Part shown: piece after piece, positions 52,478 through 60,210 of the stretch
Layout of the letters: each line of letters opens with the position of its first letter
How positions within the stretch are numbered: the first letter of the stretch is position 1
Origin: Lachnospiraceae bacterium GAM79
Lineage (GTDB): Bacteria; Bacillota; Clostridia; Lachnospirales; Lachnospiraceae
Direction of reading: 5' to 3'
DNA length: 64,000 bases
Assembly: GCA_020735665.1 (NCBI GenBank)
Contig: CP085928.1
Location: forward strand, 2,216,501 to 2,280,500
Position numbers and translations under genes: made by a program
The notes under the pieces: generated by a model
Database searches by the model: none
Seen by the model: the letters and a program-made list of their open reading frames with translations, nothing else
Told to the model about the DNA's origin: nothing

Positions 52478-54844
52478 ATGAATAAGCTAAAAAAATGTAC
52501 AGCGATGATTCTGGTTCTGATCATGGCTCTCAGCTGTTTTGTGTATGGAAATGCGATAAAAGCGCAGGCCGCTTCTACCCAGTTCTCCATTTCCCTTTCA
52601 TCTTCAAGTGTATCAAAGGGAGGTTCGGTAACAGTAACCGTATCAGTAAGCTGCTCCGAAGCACTGGGTGCATACAGCTATTGCTTGTCCTATGATTCTT
52701 CCGTTCTGGAATACACTTCCGGTGACGGATATGGCGGAGGCGGTACAATTTCCTGTGCCGGATACGGTGACGGAAATATCAAATCTGCTTCTAACAGCTT
52801 TACATTTTCTGCTATCGCAAGTGGCTCTTCCTATGTAGGTACAGGAAGCTCAGACGTATATACCTGGGGTGAGGAAAGCTGCTCTGTCTCAAATGCCGGT
52901 GCTACGATCACTGTAACAGCAGCAGGTAGCGGCAACAACGGTGGAGATTCCACCACTCAGGCTGCAACTACACAAGAACAGGGTTCCACCGAAGCCGGAA
53001 GTACCGAAAGCGGAGAATCTACAGAAAGCACCGAAGAAACTTCCGAGGAGACAACCGAAGAAATGTCCGATAATTGTTTCCTTTCATCCCTTCAAATCAC
53101 ACCGGGCGAATTAAAGCCGGAATTTTCAAAGGATGTATATTCATATGAGACAACTGTTCCGGGTGAAACAACAAGTCTTGCCATCAATGCTTTACCGGAA
53201 GATTCCAAATCATCTGTATCTATTGACGGAAACGAGAACTTCGAACCGGGCAAGCAGGCACATGTTACGATAAAAATTACCGCCGAGACAGGCGACACCC
53301 ACATTTATGATCTTACGGTAAATGTTGAGGAAATCGTTGATACACGGGCTGTTATCAATGTAAACGGAACCGATTATTATTTCTCTCAGGATTATAGCAA
53401 GATCAGTGTCCCTGAAGGGTTTGCCCAGTCAAAAGAAAAATTTGATGGCACCGATGTAATCTTATATACTTCTCCTAATGGTCAGATCAAATGTGCATAT
53501 CTGACGGATAAAGATGGAAAAAACGGGGCATGGTACATCATTGATCTGAATGCAAAAACAGCAGTTCCGTTGATCAATGTGCAGTCGGCATATAAGAATT
53601 TTATTATTCTGGAACCATCTGACAACGTAAGCAAGCCGGAAGGTTACAGCTCATTCTCTTATGATTTTGGTGGAAACACCGTTACTGCTTACCATGTAAC
53701 AGAAAATGATGAAGTTATCTTGGTATATGCTATGAGTCCGGATTCTGACCCAAGCTGGTACAGATACGATACCGTTGAGAAAACATTTGTCCGATATAAT
53801 GCAGATCCTGTAACGGAAAAGCAGGAAGAAGCTGCATCAGACGGTTCATTCTTCGACCAGCATAAGGATAAGGTTCTGACAATCTGCATCATTGTCGTTG
53901 TAGTTATGTTCTTCCTTATCATCATCCTTGCATGCATGCTTGTACGTGTGATCCGAAAGGGTCTGCCTGAAGACGATGAGCCGGATGATCCGAACGATCC
54001 TGATAAAATGACCGATGAAGATATTGATACTGGCGCTATAGACGACGCCGGCGATAATGTCGAATCTAATGCCAACGAAGATATTCATGCAAATGCTATT
54101 GATAACGCCGGTGATAGTGTTGAGGCAAATGCCACAGATGATGCCGGCGATAGTGTTGAGTCAGATGCCACAGATGATACCGACGATAATATTGAGGCAG
54201 ATACCACAGATGATGCCGATGATGCAAATGTTGATTCTGAGACATCAGAAACCAGTAGTGTTACCGACGTTGCAGACAACTCAGAAATTATGGATGACTC
54301 TGCTAAAGCAGACACTATAGACGATACTGCGGATTCAGACAGCTCCGAAGATTCCGAACAGCTTGTCTTAAACGAGTCTTCTGACAAGGATTCTATTGAG
54401 GCATCTTCGATCCCTGAGATTAAGGCCAAAACAGAACCTGCTGAAGCAGATACGACCGATTTACAGGCTACAACAGAGGAAGCGGTTGCTACAGATACCA
54501 CTGAGGCAGAACAGCCTAAACCGGATGCAAATGCTTCTGTAAAAGAAACAGCCGCTGCTACTCACGATGGAATGACGGAATTAAAAGCAGAACCTGCTAC
54601 CAAGGCAGAAAACATTACATCTACCAGATTAAGTGCTGATGCAAAGAAGGAACAGGAATTAACACCGGCAGAAGAGATCGTGAAGAAAGCTGCTCAGTAT
54701 TCATCTATGAATACCGCAGACCTGTCAGAGGTATTCAACATGGCCGAAGCGATCATCAACCATGAAGATCCTAAGAAGAATGCCGGTTCCTTACAGTTCA
54801 AGCCGATCAAGCAGAACGCACCGGAGGATAAAAAGGAAAAATAA
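52478..54844 (+). CDS. Cohesin-like membrane protein with acidic cytoplasmic repeat tail
   Basis: 788 residues. A signal peptide (MNKLKKCTAMILVLIMALSC ... AQAAS) leads to a cohesin-like beta-sandwich (about 35-155, FSISLSSSSVSKGGSVTVTV ... YDSSVLEYTSGDGYGGG). A Thr/Glu linker, a cadherin-like beta-sandwich (about 205-290), a further domain, a membrane span (about 466-492, ICIIVVVVMFFLIIILACML) and an acidic tail of about 295 residues follow. The tail repeats DDAGDSVEANAT-type 13-residue units. The topology puts cohesin outside and the acidic tail inside. The tail's size is unusual. It starts 33 bases after the dockerin gene, with AGGAGATATTACT upstream of ATG 52478. Confidence 0.75.
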   Translation: MNKLKKCTAMILVLIMALSCFVYGNAIKAQAASTQFSISLSSSSVSKGGSVTVTVSVSCSEALGAYSYCLSYDSSVLEYTSGDGYGGGGTISCAGYGDGNIKSASNSFTFSAIASGSSYVGTGSSDVYTWGEESCSVSNAGATITVTAAGSGNNGGDSTTQAATTQEQGSTEAGSTESGESTESTEETSEETTEEMSDNCFLSSLQITPGELKPEFSKDVYSYETTVPGETTSLAINALPEDSKSSVSIDGNENFEPGKQAHVTIKITAETGDTHIYDLTVNVEEIVDTRAVINVNGTDYYFSQDYSKISVPEGFAQSKEKFDGTDVILYTSPNGQIKCAYLTDKDGKNGAWYIIDLNAKTAVPLINVQSAYKNFIILEPSDNVSKPEGYSSFSYDFGGNTVTAYHVTENDEVILVYAMSPDSDPSWYRYDTVEKTFVRYNADPVTEKQEEAASDGSFFDQHKDKVLTICIIVVVVMFFLIIILACMLVRVIRKGLPEDDEPDDPNDPDKMTDEDIDTGAIDDAGDNVESNANEDIHANAIDNAGDSVEANATDDAGDSVESDATDDTDDNIEADTTDDADDANVDSETSETSSVTDVADNSEIMDDSAKADTIDDTADSDSSEDSEQLVLNESSDKDSIEASSIPEIKAKTEPAEADTTDLQATTEEAVATDTTEAEQPKPDANASVKETAAATHDGMTELKAEPATKAENITSTRLSADAKKEQELTPAEEIVKKAAQYSSMNTADLSEVFNMAEAIINHEDPKKNAGSLQFKPIKQNAPEDKKEK
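54041..54240. repeat. Imperfect tandem repeat encoding DDAGDSVEANAT-like units
   Basis: Units of about 39 bases (GACGCCGGCGATAATGTCGA-like, then GATGATGCCGGCGATAGTGT and so on) recur five or six times with frame kept. They encode the Asp-rich cytoplasmic tail of the cohesin-like protein. Confidence 0.7.
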
Positions 54845-54859
54845 GATTTTAATAATAGC

Positions 54860-55128
54860 AAAATAAGACCTGACCAGAATTGTTTGTTATTCTTTATTAA
54901 GGTTTCTAATCACGTTTGCCTACCTTTGTTTCACTCAATTTTATATGCACATGTCTCTGCCGCGATAAAAACTTTTGCGGCGACGACATGGCACAAAATT
55001 GAATGAAACTCAGTCGGCTACACTATGGATTATGAAACCTTAATCAGAAATAACAAACTCTGTCAGGTCTTATTTTTATTTTTACAATAGCGCCAATATT
55101 AAACAAGCAAACGTGATTATAAACCTTA
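54860..55128. repeat. Large inverted-repeat element 3 with two competing pairings
   Basis: AAAATAAGACCTGAC (54860 on) pairs with GTCAGGTCTTATTTT (to 55076), and the match extends inward through TTTGTTATT/AATAACAAA. Inside, TTTCACTCAATTTT with GTCTCTGCCGC pairs with GCGGCGACGAC and AAAATTGAATGAAA. In addition TAAGGTTTCTAATCACGTTT (54898 on) pairs with AAACGTGATTATAAACCTTA (to 55128). The second pairing cannot form together with the end of the first. It separates the convergent cohesin and metK genes. No coding frame is supported. Confidence 0.75.
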
Positions 55129-55171
55129 TTCAAGAGCTGCAAACTTCCGACAGGCTTTTTATCTATACCTT

Positions 55172-56359
55172 TTATAAATATGCCTTTAGCATATCAACTT
55201 TGTCGAGCTTCTCCCACGGAAGGTCGAGGTCAGTTCTTCCAAAGTGTCCGTATGCTGCTGTCTGCTTGTAGATTGGTCTTCTGAGGTCAAGCATCTTGAT
55301 GATACCGGCCGGGCGAAGATCGAAATGCTCACGAATGATCTCAACCAGCTTCTCATCGGATACCTTTCCTGTTCCAAATGTATCTACCATGATAGATGTA
55401 GGTCTGGCAACACCGATCGCATAAGACAACTGGATCTCACATTTATCTGCAAGTCCTGCTGCTACAATGTTCTTTGCTACATATCTTGCTGCATATGCTG
55501 CTGAACGGTCAACCTTTGTGCAATCCTTTCCTGAGAAAGCACCGCCGCCGTGACGGGCATATCCGCCATAAGTATCTACGATGATCTTACGTCCTGTAAG
55601 TCCACTGTCACCATTCGGTCCGCCGATAACGAATCTTCCGGTCGGATTAATAAAGAACTTAGTATCTTCGTCTACCATATCAGCAGGAAGAACCGGATCA
55701 AATACATACTTCTTGATATCTTCGTGAATCTGTTCCTGTGATACTTCCTCGCCATGCTGAGTTGAAAGAACTACTGCATCGAGCCTCTTTGCTTTTCCAT
55801 TCTCATCGTACTCTACTGTTACCTGAGTCTTACCATCCGGTCTAAGATATGAAAGTGTTCCGTTCTTTCTTACTTCTGTCAGCTTTCTTGCAAGCTTATG
55901 TGCAAGTGCAATCGGATATGGCATATATTCCGTGGTCTCATTTGTTGCAAATCCGAACATCATACCCTGATCTCCTGCACCGATCGCTTCGATATCATCA
56001 TCGCTCATCAGATGCTCTTTTGCTTCTAACGCCTTATCAACACCCATTGCGATATCTGCTGACTGTTCGTCAATTGCTGTGATAACACCGCAGGTATCGC
56101 AGTCAAATCCATATTTTGCTCTGTCGTATCCAATCTCACGGATCGTCTCACGAACGATCTTCTGAATATCTACATATGCTTTTGTTGTAATCTCACCCAT
56201 TACAAGTACAAGACCTGTTGTAATAGATGTCTCGCAAGCCACACGGCTCATTGGATCCTGTTCCATCAACGCATCCAATACCGCATCTGAAATCTGGTCA
56301 CAGATTTTATCCGGATGACCTTCTGTTACTGATTCTGATGTGAATAATAATTTTTCCAT
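55172..56359 (-). CDS. metK: S-adenosylmethionine synthetase
   Basis: 395 residues. [36 protein letters not shown] (hexapeptide motif) and [20 protein letters not shown] are the three MetK signatures. [20 protein letters not shown] carries ATP and metal ligands. It joins methionine and ATP to SAM. Of the two adjacent ATGs, the second (56357-56359) is better spaced from AAGGAGG. Expression should be off when SAM is abundant through the SAM-I riboswitch upstream. Confidence 0.97.
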   Translation of the reverse strand: MEKLLFTSESVTEGHPDKICDQISDAVLDALMEQDPMSRVACETSITTGLVLVMGEITTKAYVDIQKIVRETIREIGYDRAKYGFDCDTCGVITAIDEQSADIAMGVDKALEAKEHLMSDDDIEAIGAGDQGMMFGFATNETTEYMPYPIALAHKLARKLTEVRKNGTLSYLRPDGKTQVTVEYDENGKAKRLDAVVLSTQHGEEVSQEQIHEDIKKYVFDPVLPADMVDEDTKFFINPTGRFVIGGPNGDSGLTGRKIIVDTYGGYARHGGGAFSGKDCTKVDRSAAYAARYVAKNIVAAGLADKCEIQLSYAIGVARPTSIMVDTFGTGKVSDEKLVEIIREHFDLRPAGIIKMLDLRRPIYKQTAAYGHFGRTDLDLPWEKLDKVDMLKAYL

Positions 56360-56470
56360 CATTTCCTCCTTGTATAAATACTGTCTATAGCTATAGCCAT
56401 GCGTATTCGTTCACATGGCTTTCTGATTTTTCTTTTTTCAGGCAGGACGTCTCTACCTGATTTTAGGCAA

Positions 56471-56494
56471 AAGAAAAATCCGCTCTGAGCGGAT
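56471..56494 (-). terminator. Terminator of the metK SAM riboswitch
   Basis: Minus strand ATCCGCT-CAG-AGCGGAT followed by TTTTTCTTTT, between the aptamer and metK. It is the expression platform, to be broken by an antiterminator when SAM is low. Confidence 0.9.
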
Positions 56495-56507
56495 TGATAA
56501 AATCAAA

Positions 56508-56640
56508 CCTCTCATTGTTCGACGTCTGCATATTACAGACTCGCTCAGGAAGGCACCTTCCATACAGGTATTTCTTTCACCTGTTCCGGGGTTGCCATGG
56601 CTTCACAGTCCCTTATGACTCCACCATTCTGAATAAGAGC
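56508..56640 (-). ncRNA. SAM-I (S-box) riboswitch aptamer
   Basis: On the minus strand CTTATTCAGA then GGTGGAG, GGGACTGTGAAGCC, ATGGCAACCCCGGAACAGGT, GGTGCCTTCCTGAGCGA: the ordered conserved strings of the four-way SAM-I aptamer (GGTGGAG..GGGA..GAAGCC..GGCAACC..GGTGC..). It is positioned before metK with a terminator immediately after. Confidence 0.95.
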
Positions 56641-56693
56641 ATTTATAAATATTTACTTGTATTCGAACTGCAATGCAGTTCAGAAACAGCTAT

Positions 56694-56722
56694 ACTCTAA
56701 CTGATAAATCTTCATAAGTCAA
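56694..56722 (-). promoter_or_regulatory. Promoter of metK
   Basis: Minus strand TTGACT (56717-56722), 17 bases, TAGAGT (56694-56699), about 50 bases before the SAM-I aptamer. Confidence 0.55.
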
Positions 56723-56836
56723 TAGGAAATTTATATTTTGCGACAAAAAATCAATAATTTTACATAGATCACAGCACTGTTTTTTAATTTTTAGCATTTT
56801 CTGGATAAAATAATATTTCATCTTAAAAAAGTTATA

Positions 56837-57583
56837 CTATAAAATCACTCTGCCAAGCAGATATAAAATGAGCAAATGTGCCGGATAGAACACATAGAAT
56901 GCATATTTAAGAACTTTATTCTTCCGACCATACTCTCCGTTATACAGACTGATCGGCAGGATCGCCAAAACAGCATAGAGCTGTCTTATTCCGTAAAATA
57001 GAAAATACAACACCGCCGATACGATCGCAAATCCCATATTCTGACGCAGTTTCCTGCTAAATGGATAATGTCCCGTCACAAGACCAGCATTTCTGAATGC
57101 ATGTTCCGCTGTGCCATCTTGGGTCGAATAATACATTAATACGATCAGAAGGATACCGGCAATTCCATAATCAAAATGCAGCGCTTCTGCAACTACCATA
57201 ATGACAACAATTCCGATGACTGCTCCCATCTGATTCCATTTTGCTACCTTTCCGAGATAAAGCACGATCAGCCCTGCTGCAAGCGTAAAGAAAATATTCT
57301 GCTTCTGCAGATCAAATACCTGTCCGGTCGATGCCAGATCAAATGGAACTTCCGAAATCAGCGCAAACAAAAAAAGCCGGATAAAATATTTTCTGATATC
57401 CGACGTATGTCTGTATCCTTCTACCAGCAGGAATGCAAATATAGGAAATGCGAGCCGTCCTACAGCCCGCATTATCCAGTTATTATTCATTAGAACAAAT
57501 CCTACATGATCGCACAACATAAAAATACATGCCAGAAGCTTTAACTGATTTGAAGTTATCCCTGTCTCTGCCCTTTTATCCAT
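56837..57583 (-). CDS. TraX family membrane protein
   Basis: 248 residues with about eight membrane spans. TSNQLKLLACIFMLCDHVGF and MRAVGRLAFPIFAFLLVEGY are the conserved start of TraX (acyltransferase-like), with the Asp/His pair in MLCDH and the later GIRQLYAVLAILPISLYNGE. TraX of F plasmid acetylates pilin. Chromosomal copies in Clostridia have unknown substrates and no tie to conjugation. The start at 57583 follows AAGGAAAAC, 7 bases after the HIT gene stop. The longer frame would overlap that gene. Cotranscribed with the HIT gene. Confidence 0.85.
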   Translation of the reverse strand: MDKRAETGITSNQLKLLACIFMLCDHVGFVLMNNNWIMRAVGRLAFPIFAFLLVEGYRHTSDIRKYFIRLFLFALISEVPFDLASTGQVFDLQKQNIFFTLAAGLIVLYLGKVAKWNQMGAVIGIVVIMVVAEALHFDYGIAGILLIVLMYYSTQDGTAEHAFRNAGLVTGHYPFSRKLRQNMGFAIVSAVLYFLFYGIRQLYAVLAILPISLYNGEYGRKNKVLKYAFYVFYPAHLLILYLLGRVIL

Positions 57584-57590
57584 GTTTTCC

Positions 57591-58007
57591 TTAAATTCTC
57601 TTACGAAGTGCCTTTGACAACTGATCCAGTTCCTCATTGTCTGACTGACCCGGAACCCATGTAACTGTAACCGTATCCTTAATGAATCGCGGTACAAGAT
57701 GCATGTGAAAATGGAATACTGTCTGTCCTGCAGCAGCGCCATTGTTCTGAATAATGTTCAGTCCGTCAGGATTTAATTCCGCTTTCTGAGCCTTGGCAAC
57801 CTCTGTCGCAATCGTAAAGATCTTTGAAGCAGTATCCGCGTCCATGCTATATATATCATCATAATGTTCTTTTGGTATAATTAAAGCATGACCTTTATTT
57901 GCAGGATTTACATCAAGTATTACTCTACATATGCTGTCTTCATAAACTGTTGCTGATGGTATCTCACCATTTGCAATCTTGCAAAAAATGCAATCGTCCT
58001 TACCCAT
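57591..58007 (-). CDS. HIT family nucleotide hydrolase
   Basis: 138 residues. DDCIFCKIANGEIPSATVYE is the N-terminal zinc-type CxxC entry, HALIIPKEHYDDIYSMDADT follows and VFHFHMHLVPRF is the HxHxHxx histidine triad. Members of the Hint/HinT branch hydrolyse AMP-lysine and similar phosphoramidates in the cytoplasm. The start at 58005-58007 has AAGGAGGAAACTTTT upstream; an earlier ATG ten codons away would sit before that site. First gene of a two-gene unit with traX-like. Confidence 0.93.
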   Translation of the reverse strand: MGKDDCIFCKIANGEIPSATVYEDSICRVILDVNPANKGHALIIPKEHYDDIYSMDADTASKIFTIATEVAKAQKAELNPDGLNIIQNNGAAAGQTVFHFHMHLVPRFIKDTVTVTWVPGQSDNEELDQLSKALRKRI

Positions 58008-58067
58008 AAAAGTTTCCTCCTTAATTGCTTTTTCCATTTTACTCCATTATGTGAGATTTTACAAGCT

Positions 58068-58190
58068 TTATGTGGTTTGGGTTCCACCAAGCCTATATAA
58101 TTCATCTAATTTATCCGAATATTCTGTATTCATGATTCTGCGACACGCCTCTGCTAATTCATCCGGTGTCTCCCATACAAAAGGTTCCAT
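58068..58190 (-). CDS. Possible 40-residue peptide gene
   Basis: Encodes MEPFVWETPDELAEACRRIM and twenty more residues ending YRLGGTQTT, hydrophilic and helix-like. It reads like a true small protein or the end of a larger lost one. A weak purine-rich stretch (GGGGTAAAGAGAC) precedes the ATG. It lies between the HIT gene and an AT-rich gap in the same direction. No family recognised. It may be a decayed fragment. Confidence 0.35.
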   Translation of the reverse strand: MEPFVWETPDELAEACRRIMNTEYSDKLDELYRLGGTQTT

Positions 58191-58335
58191 GTCTCTTTAC
58201 CCCGTAAATTATTTATATAGATAATATTTTATCTTTTTATTCTACATTTTTGTTGTAATAGACAATATATTATCCATATTTATTATATGATATCATCTTA
58301 TTATTTTTAATTTATATTTATTCAAAAATAAAATA

Positions 58336-58406
58336 TGCTTACAGCCTGTCGAATAAAAATGAAGCATATCATGTATTTTTCATGCCGATCCGACTGACTG
58401 TAAGCA
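58336..58406 (-). other. Hairpin after the nitrilase-like gene
   Basis: TGCTTACAG (58336-58344) pairs with CTGTAAGCA (58398-58406), and GTCG with CGAC just inside. There is no T run, so it may protect or end the transcript without being a classic terminator. Confidence 0.5.
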
Positions 58407-58413
58407 CATTTCA

Positions 58414-59238
58414 TCAATAAAGCGTCTTATAAAATGTATTCTTTCTGTCATTTGCCTGTGGAAATTCTGTTCTTGCCAGTCTGACTCCCCCGGAATCAAT
58501 ATCTGCAACACGCAGCTTCTCACTAACCCGAACCGATATATCCCGTCCAAGCCAGTCATATACATGAGAGCCCGGAATATAGTGAAGCCCGTCTCCATCT
58601 CCGACCCGGTTGACAGCGATCACATATGCCTGATTCTCGATCGCCCTTGCTTTTAAAAGTGTTTCCCATTGTTCCGCCCTTGTTTCCGGCCAGTTTGCGA
58701 TTACCATGACAGCCTCATACCGGTCTCGCATTGCAGAGAAAATCTCCGGGAAACGAAGATCATAGCAGATATATCCGCCTATCCGGATATCCTTTACCTG
58801 TGCCTGTACAAGCTTTTCTCCTGCCCGATATGCCTTATCCTCACCGCTATATGAAAATGGATGAACCTTAGCATAATCAAGCAATACATTTTCTCCATCC
58901 ACAAGCACCAACCGGTTCTCGTAAGCCTTTTCTTTCATTTCATCATACACCCGGCTGCCATAGGCCATAACTGTATGAATATATCCAAATGCCATAGGCA
59001 TCTTATATTTTTTGCTGTTCTCCATAAAAAATGAAACACTGTCAGGGATATTATCCGCATCCCCGCTTTCCCCATGTAACCATGGGCGCATCGTAAATCC
59101 TGTCAGTGTCATCTCCGGAAATACCAGAAGCTCTACTCCATTTGCACAGGCTTCTTCCATAACTTCAAGACAGCGTTCCTTTGCTTCTTCCCTATTCTCA
59201 AATCCAATATCCAGTTCCGTAACACCAACTCTAAGCAT
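58414..59238 (-). CDS. Nitrilase superfamily carbon-nitrogen hydrolase
   Basis: 274 residues. The triad is visible: Glu in LLVFPEMTLTGFTMRP, Lys in LLDYAKVHPFSYSGEDKAYR and Cys in IRIGGYICYDLRFPEIFSAM, with AIENQAYVIAVNRVGDGDGL near the C-terminus. The closest recalled relatives are omega-amidase (NIT2/YafV) proteins, which hydrolyse alpha-ketoglutaramate and similar amides, a metabolite-repair step. The substrate is inferred. The start at 59238 lacks a strong ribosome site, although AGGAGGCAGC lies some 8 bases upstream. Confidence 0.85.
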   Translation of the reverse strand: MLRVGVTELDIGFENREEAKERCLEVMEEACANGVELLVFPEMTLTGFTMRPWLHGESGDADNIPDSVSFFMENSKKYKMPMAFGYIHTVMAYGSRVYDEMKEKAYENRLVLVDGENVLLDYAKVHPFSYSGEDKAYRAGEKLVQAQVKDIRIGGYICYDLRFPEIFSAMRDRYEAVMVIANWPETRAEQWETLLKARAIENQAYVIAVNRVGDGDGLHYIPGSHVYDWLGRDISVRVSEKLRVADIDSGGVRLARTEFPQANDRKNTFYKTLY

Positions 59239-59327
59239 AGCCGCTGCCTCCTACCTGTTTTTCTTTATTATATTCTTATATAGTATATTTATATCTGCTT
59301 TTTTTCAACCCTTAAGCCTCCCGTTTC

Positions 59328-59365
59328 AATTGTCAACCTTAATGTTTGTTTTATGGTTGACAATT
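59328..59365 (+). promoter_or_regulatory. BirA-type biotin operator before bioY
   Basis: AATTGTCAACC (59328-59338), 16 bases, GGTTGACAATT (59355-59365): a perfect 11-base inverted repeat of the firmicute BirA box type. The right half covers the -35 box, so bound BirA-biotinyl-AMP would block RNA polymerase. Confidence 0.85.
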
Positions 59366-59385
59366 AAGAATATACCATCTATAAT
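59357..59385 (+). promoter_or_regulatory. Promoter of bioY
   Basis: TTGACA (59357-59362), 17 bases, TATAAT (59380-59385): perfect consensus. Transcription would start near 59392, leaving a leader of about 160 bases. Confidence 0.9.
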
Positions 59386-59394
59386 GTTATCCAG

Positions 59395-59515
59395 TGGGTG
59401 CCATTTAATAGTTGACATTCAATTTGTTATCTGGAAGCGGATAGCTTAGCCCTGCTATCCGCTTCATATTTTTGTCAATCCCCCTTAACCTCATCCAATC
59501 GAGGAATGGCACCCA
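59395..59515 (+). promoter_or_regulatory. Structured leader of bioY
   Basis: TGGGTGCCATT (59395-59405) is perfectly complementary to AATGGCACCCA (59505-59515). Enclosed is GAAGCGGATAG (59434-59444) pairing with CTATCCGCTTC, followed by ATATTTTTG, a terminator-like hairpin. The ribosome site of bioY lies 25 bases after the outer helix. No known riboswitch matches by eye. See findings. Confidence 0.6.
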
Positions 59516-59553
59516 TTGTATGTATATTATTTATCAACAAGGAGAACACACAG

Positions 59554-60126
59554 ATGAAAAACAAATTCACAACCGTGGAGATTACAATGATGGCTGTATT
59601 TGCAGCAATCTTATGCGTATCTGCATATTTAAGCATCCCAACTCCACTCCCAAATGCAGCTCACATTACATTATTGAACTTTATGATCATGCTCATTGCA
59701 CTGGTATTTGAAGTCCGCGACTCAACGATCATCGTTGCCTTATGGATGATCCTCGGTGCAGTCGGTGTTCCGGTATTTATCGGCGGCGGCTCCGGTATCG
59801 GTTATCTGACAGGAGTATTTGGTGGATATACATTCTCATTTATTATCGTTACTATCTTTGCAGGTCTGACAAAGGGTAAGAAATATAATCGTATCCGTTA
59901 TACGATCGTTGCTATTTTAACAGCAGCACTTATCGACATCATCGGTATGTTATGGTGGAAATTCAACGGAAACTTAACCTGGAAAGTTGCTTTCCTTTCA
60001 GGCTTTGTTGCATTTATTCCACTTGATCTTGTAAAAGCTATCATTGCTGCACAGATTGTTCCATTATTCAAAAAACTTATGCCGGAAGCAAATGCAAATA
60101 CAGGAGCAAAAGAAGTAACCGAATAA
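59554..60126 (+). CDS. bioY: BioY biotin transporter substrate-binding component
   Basis: 190 residues, six membrane spans. MMAVFAAILCVSAYLSIPTP, the GVPVFIGGGSGIGYLTGVFG motif with GGYTFSF are BioY S-component signatures. It captures biotin and works with an ECF module (EcfA/A'/T) encoded elsewhere. The start at 59554 follows AAGGAGAACACACAG. The operator upstream supports biotin-dependent repression. It stands alone, with a terminator 22 bases after the stop. Confidence 0.93.
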   Translation: MKNKFTTVEITMMAVFAAILCVSAYLSIPTPLPNAAHITLLNFMIMLIALVFEVRDSTIIVALWMILGAVGVPVFIGGGSGIGYLTGVFGGYTFSFIIVTIFAGLTKGKKYNRIRYTIVAILTAALIDIIGMLWWKFNGNLTWKVAFLSGFVAFIPLDLVKAIIAAQIVPLFKKLMPEANANTGAKEVTE

Positions 60127-60147
60127 TTCTTCAATAATTACTATACG

Positions 60148-60193
60148 CAAATAAGCAGGAAACTTTTAAAGTTCCTGCTTATTTGCGTTTTTG
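60148..60193 (+). terminator. Bidirectional intrinsic terminator between bioY and hydA
   Basis: CGCAAATAAGCAGGAA pairs with TTCCTGCTTATTTGCG, followed by TTTTTG. It ends bioY, and with its upstream A-rich side may also end hydA. Confidence 0.9.
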
Positions 60194-60210
60194 TATTAAT
60201 TAATATAACT

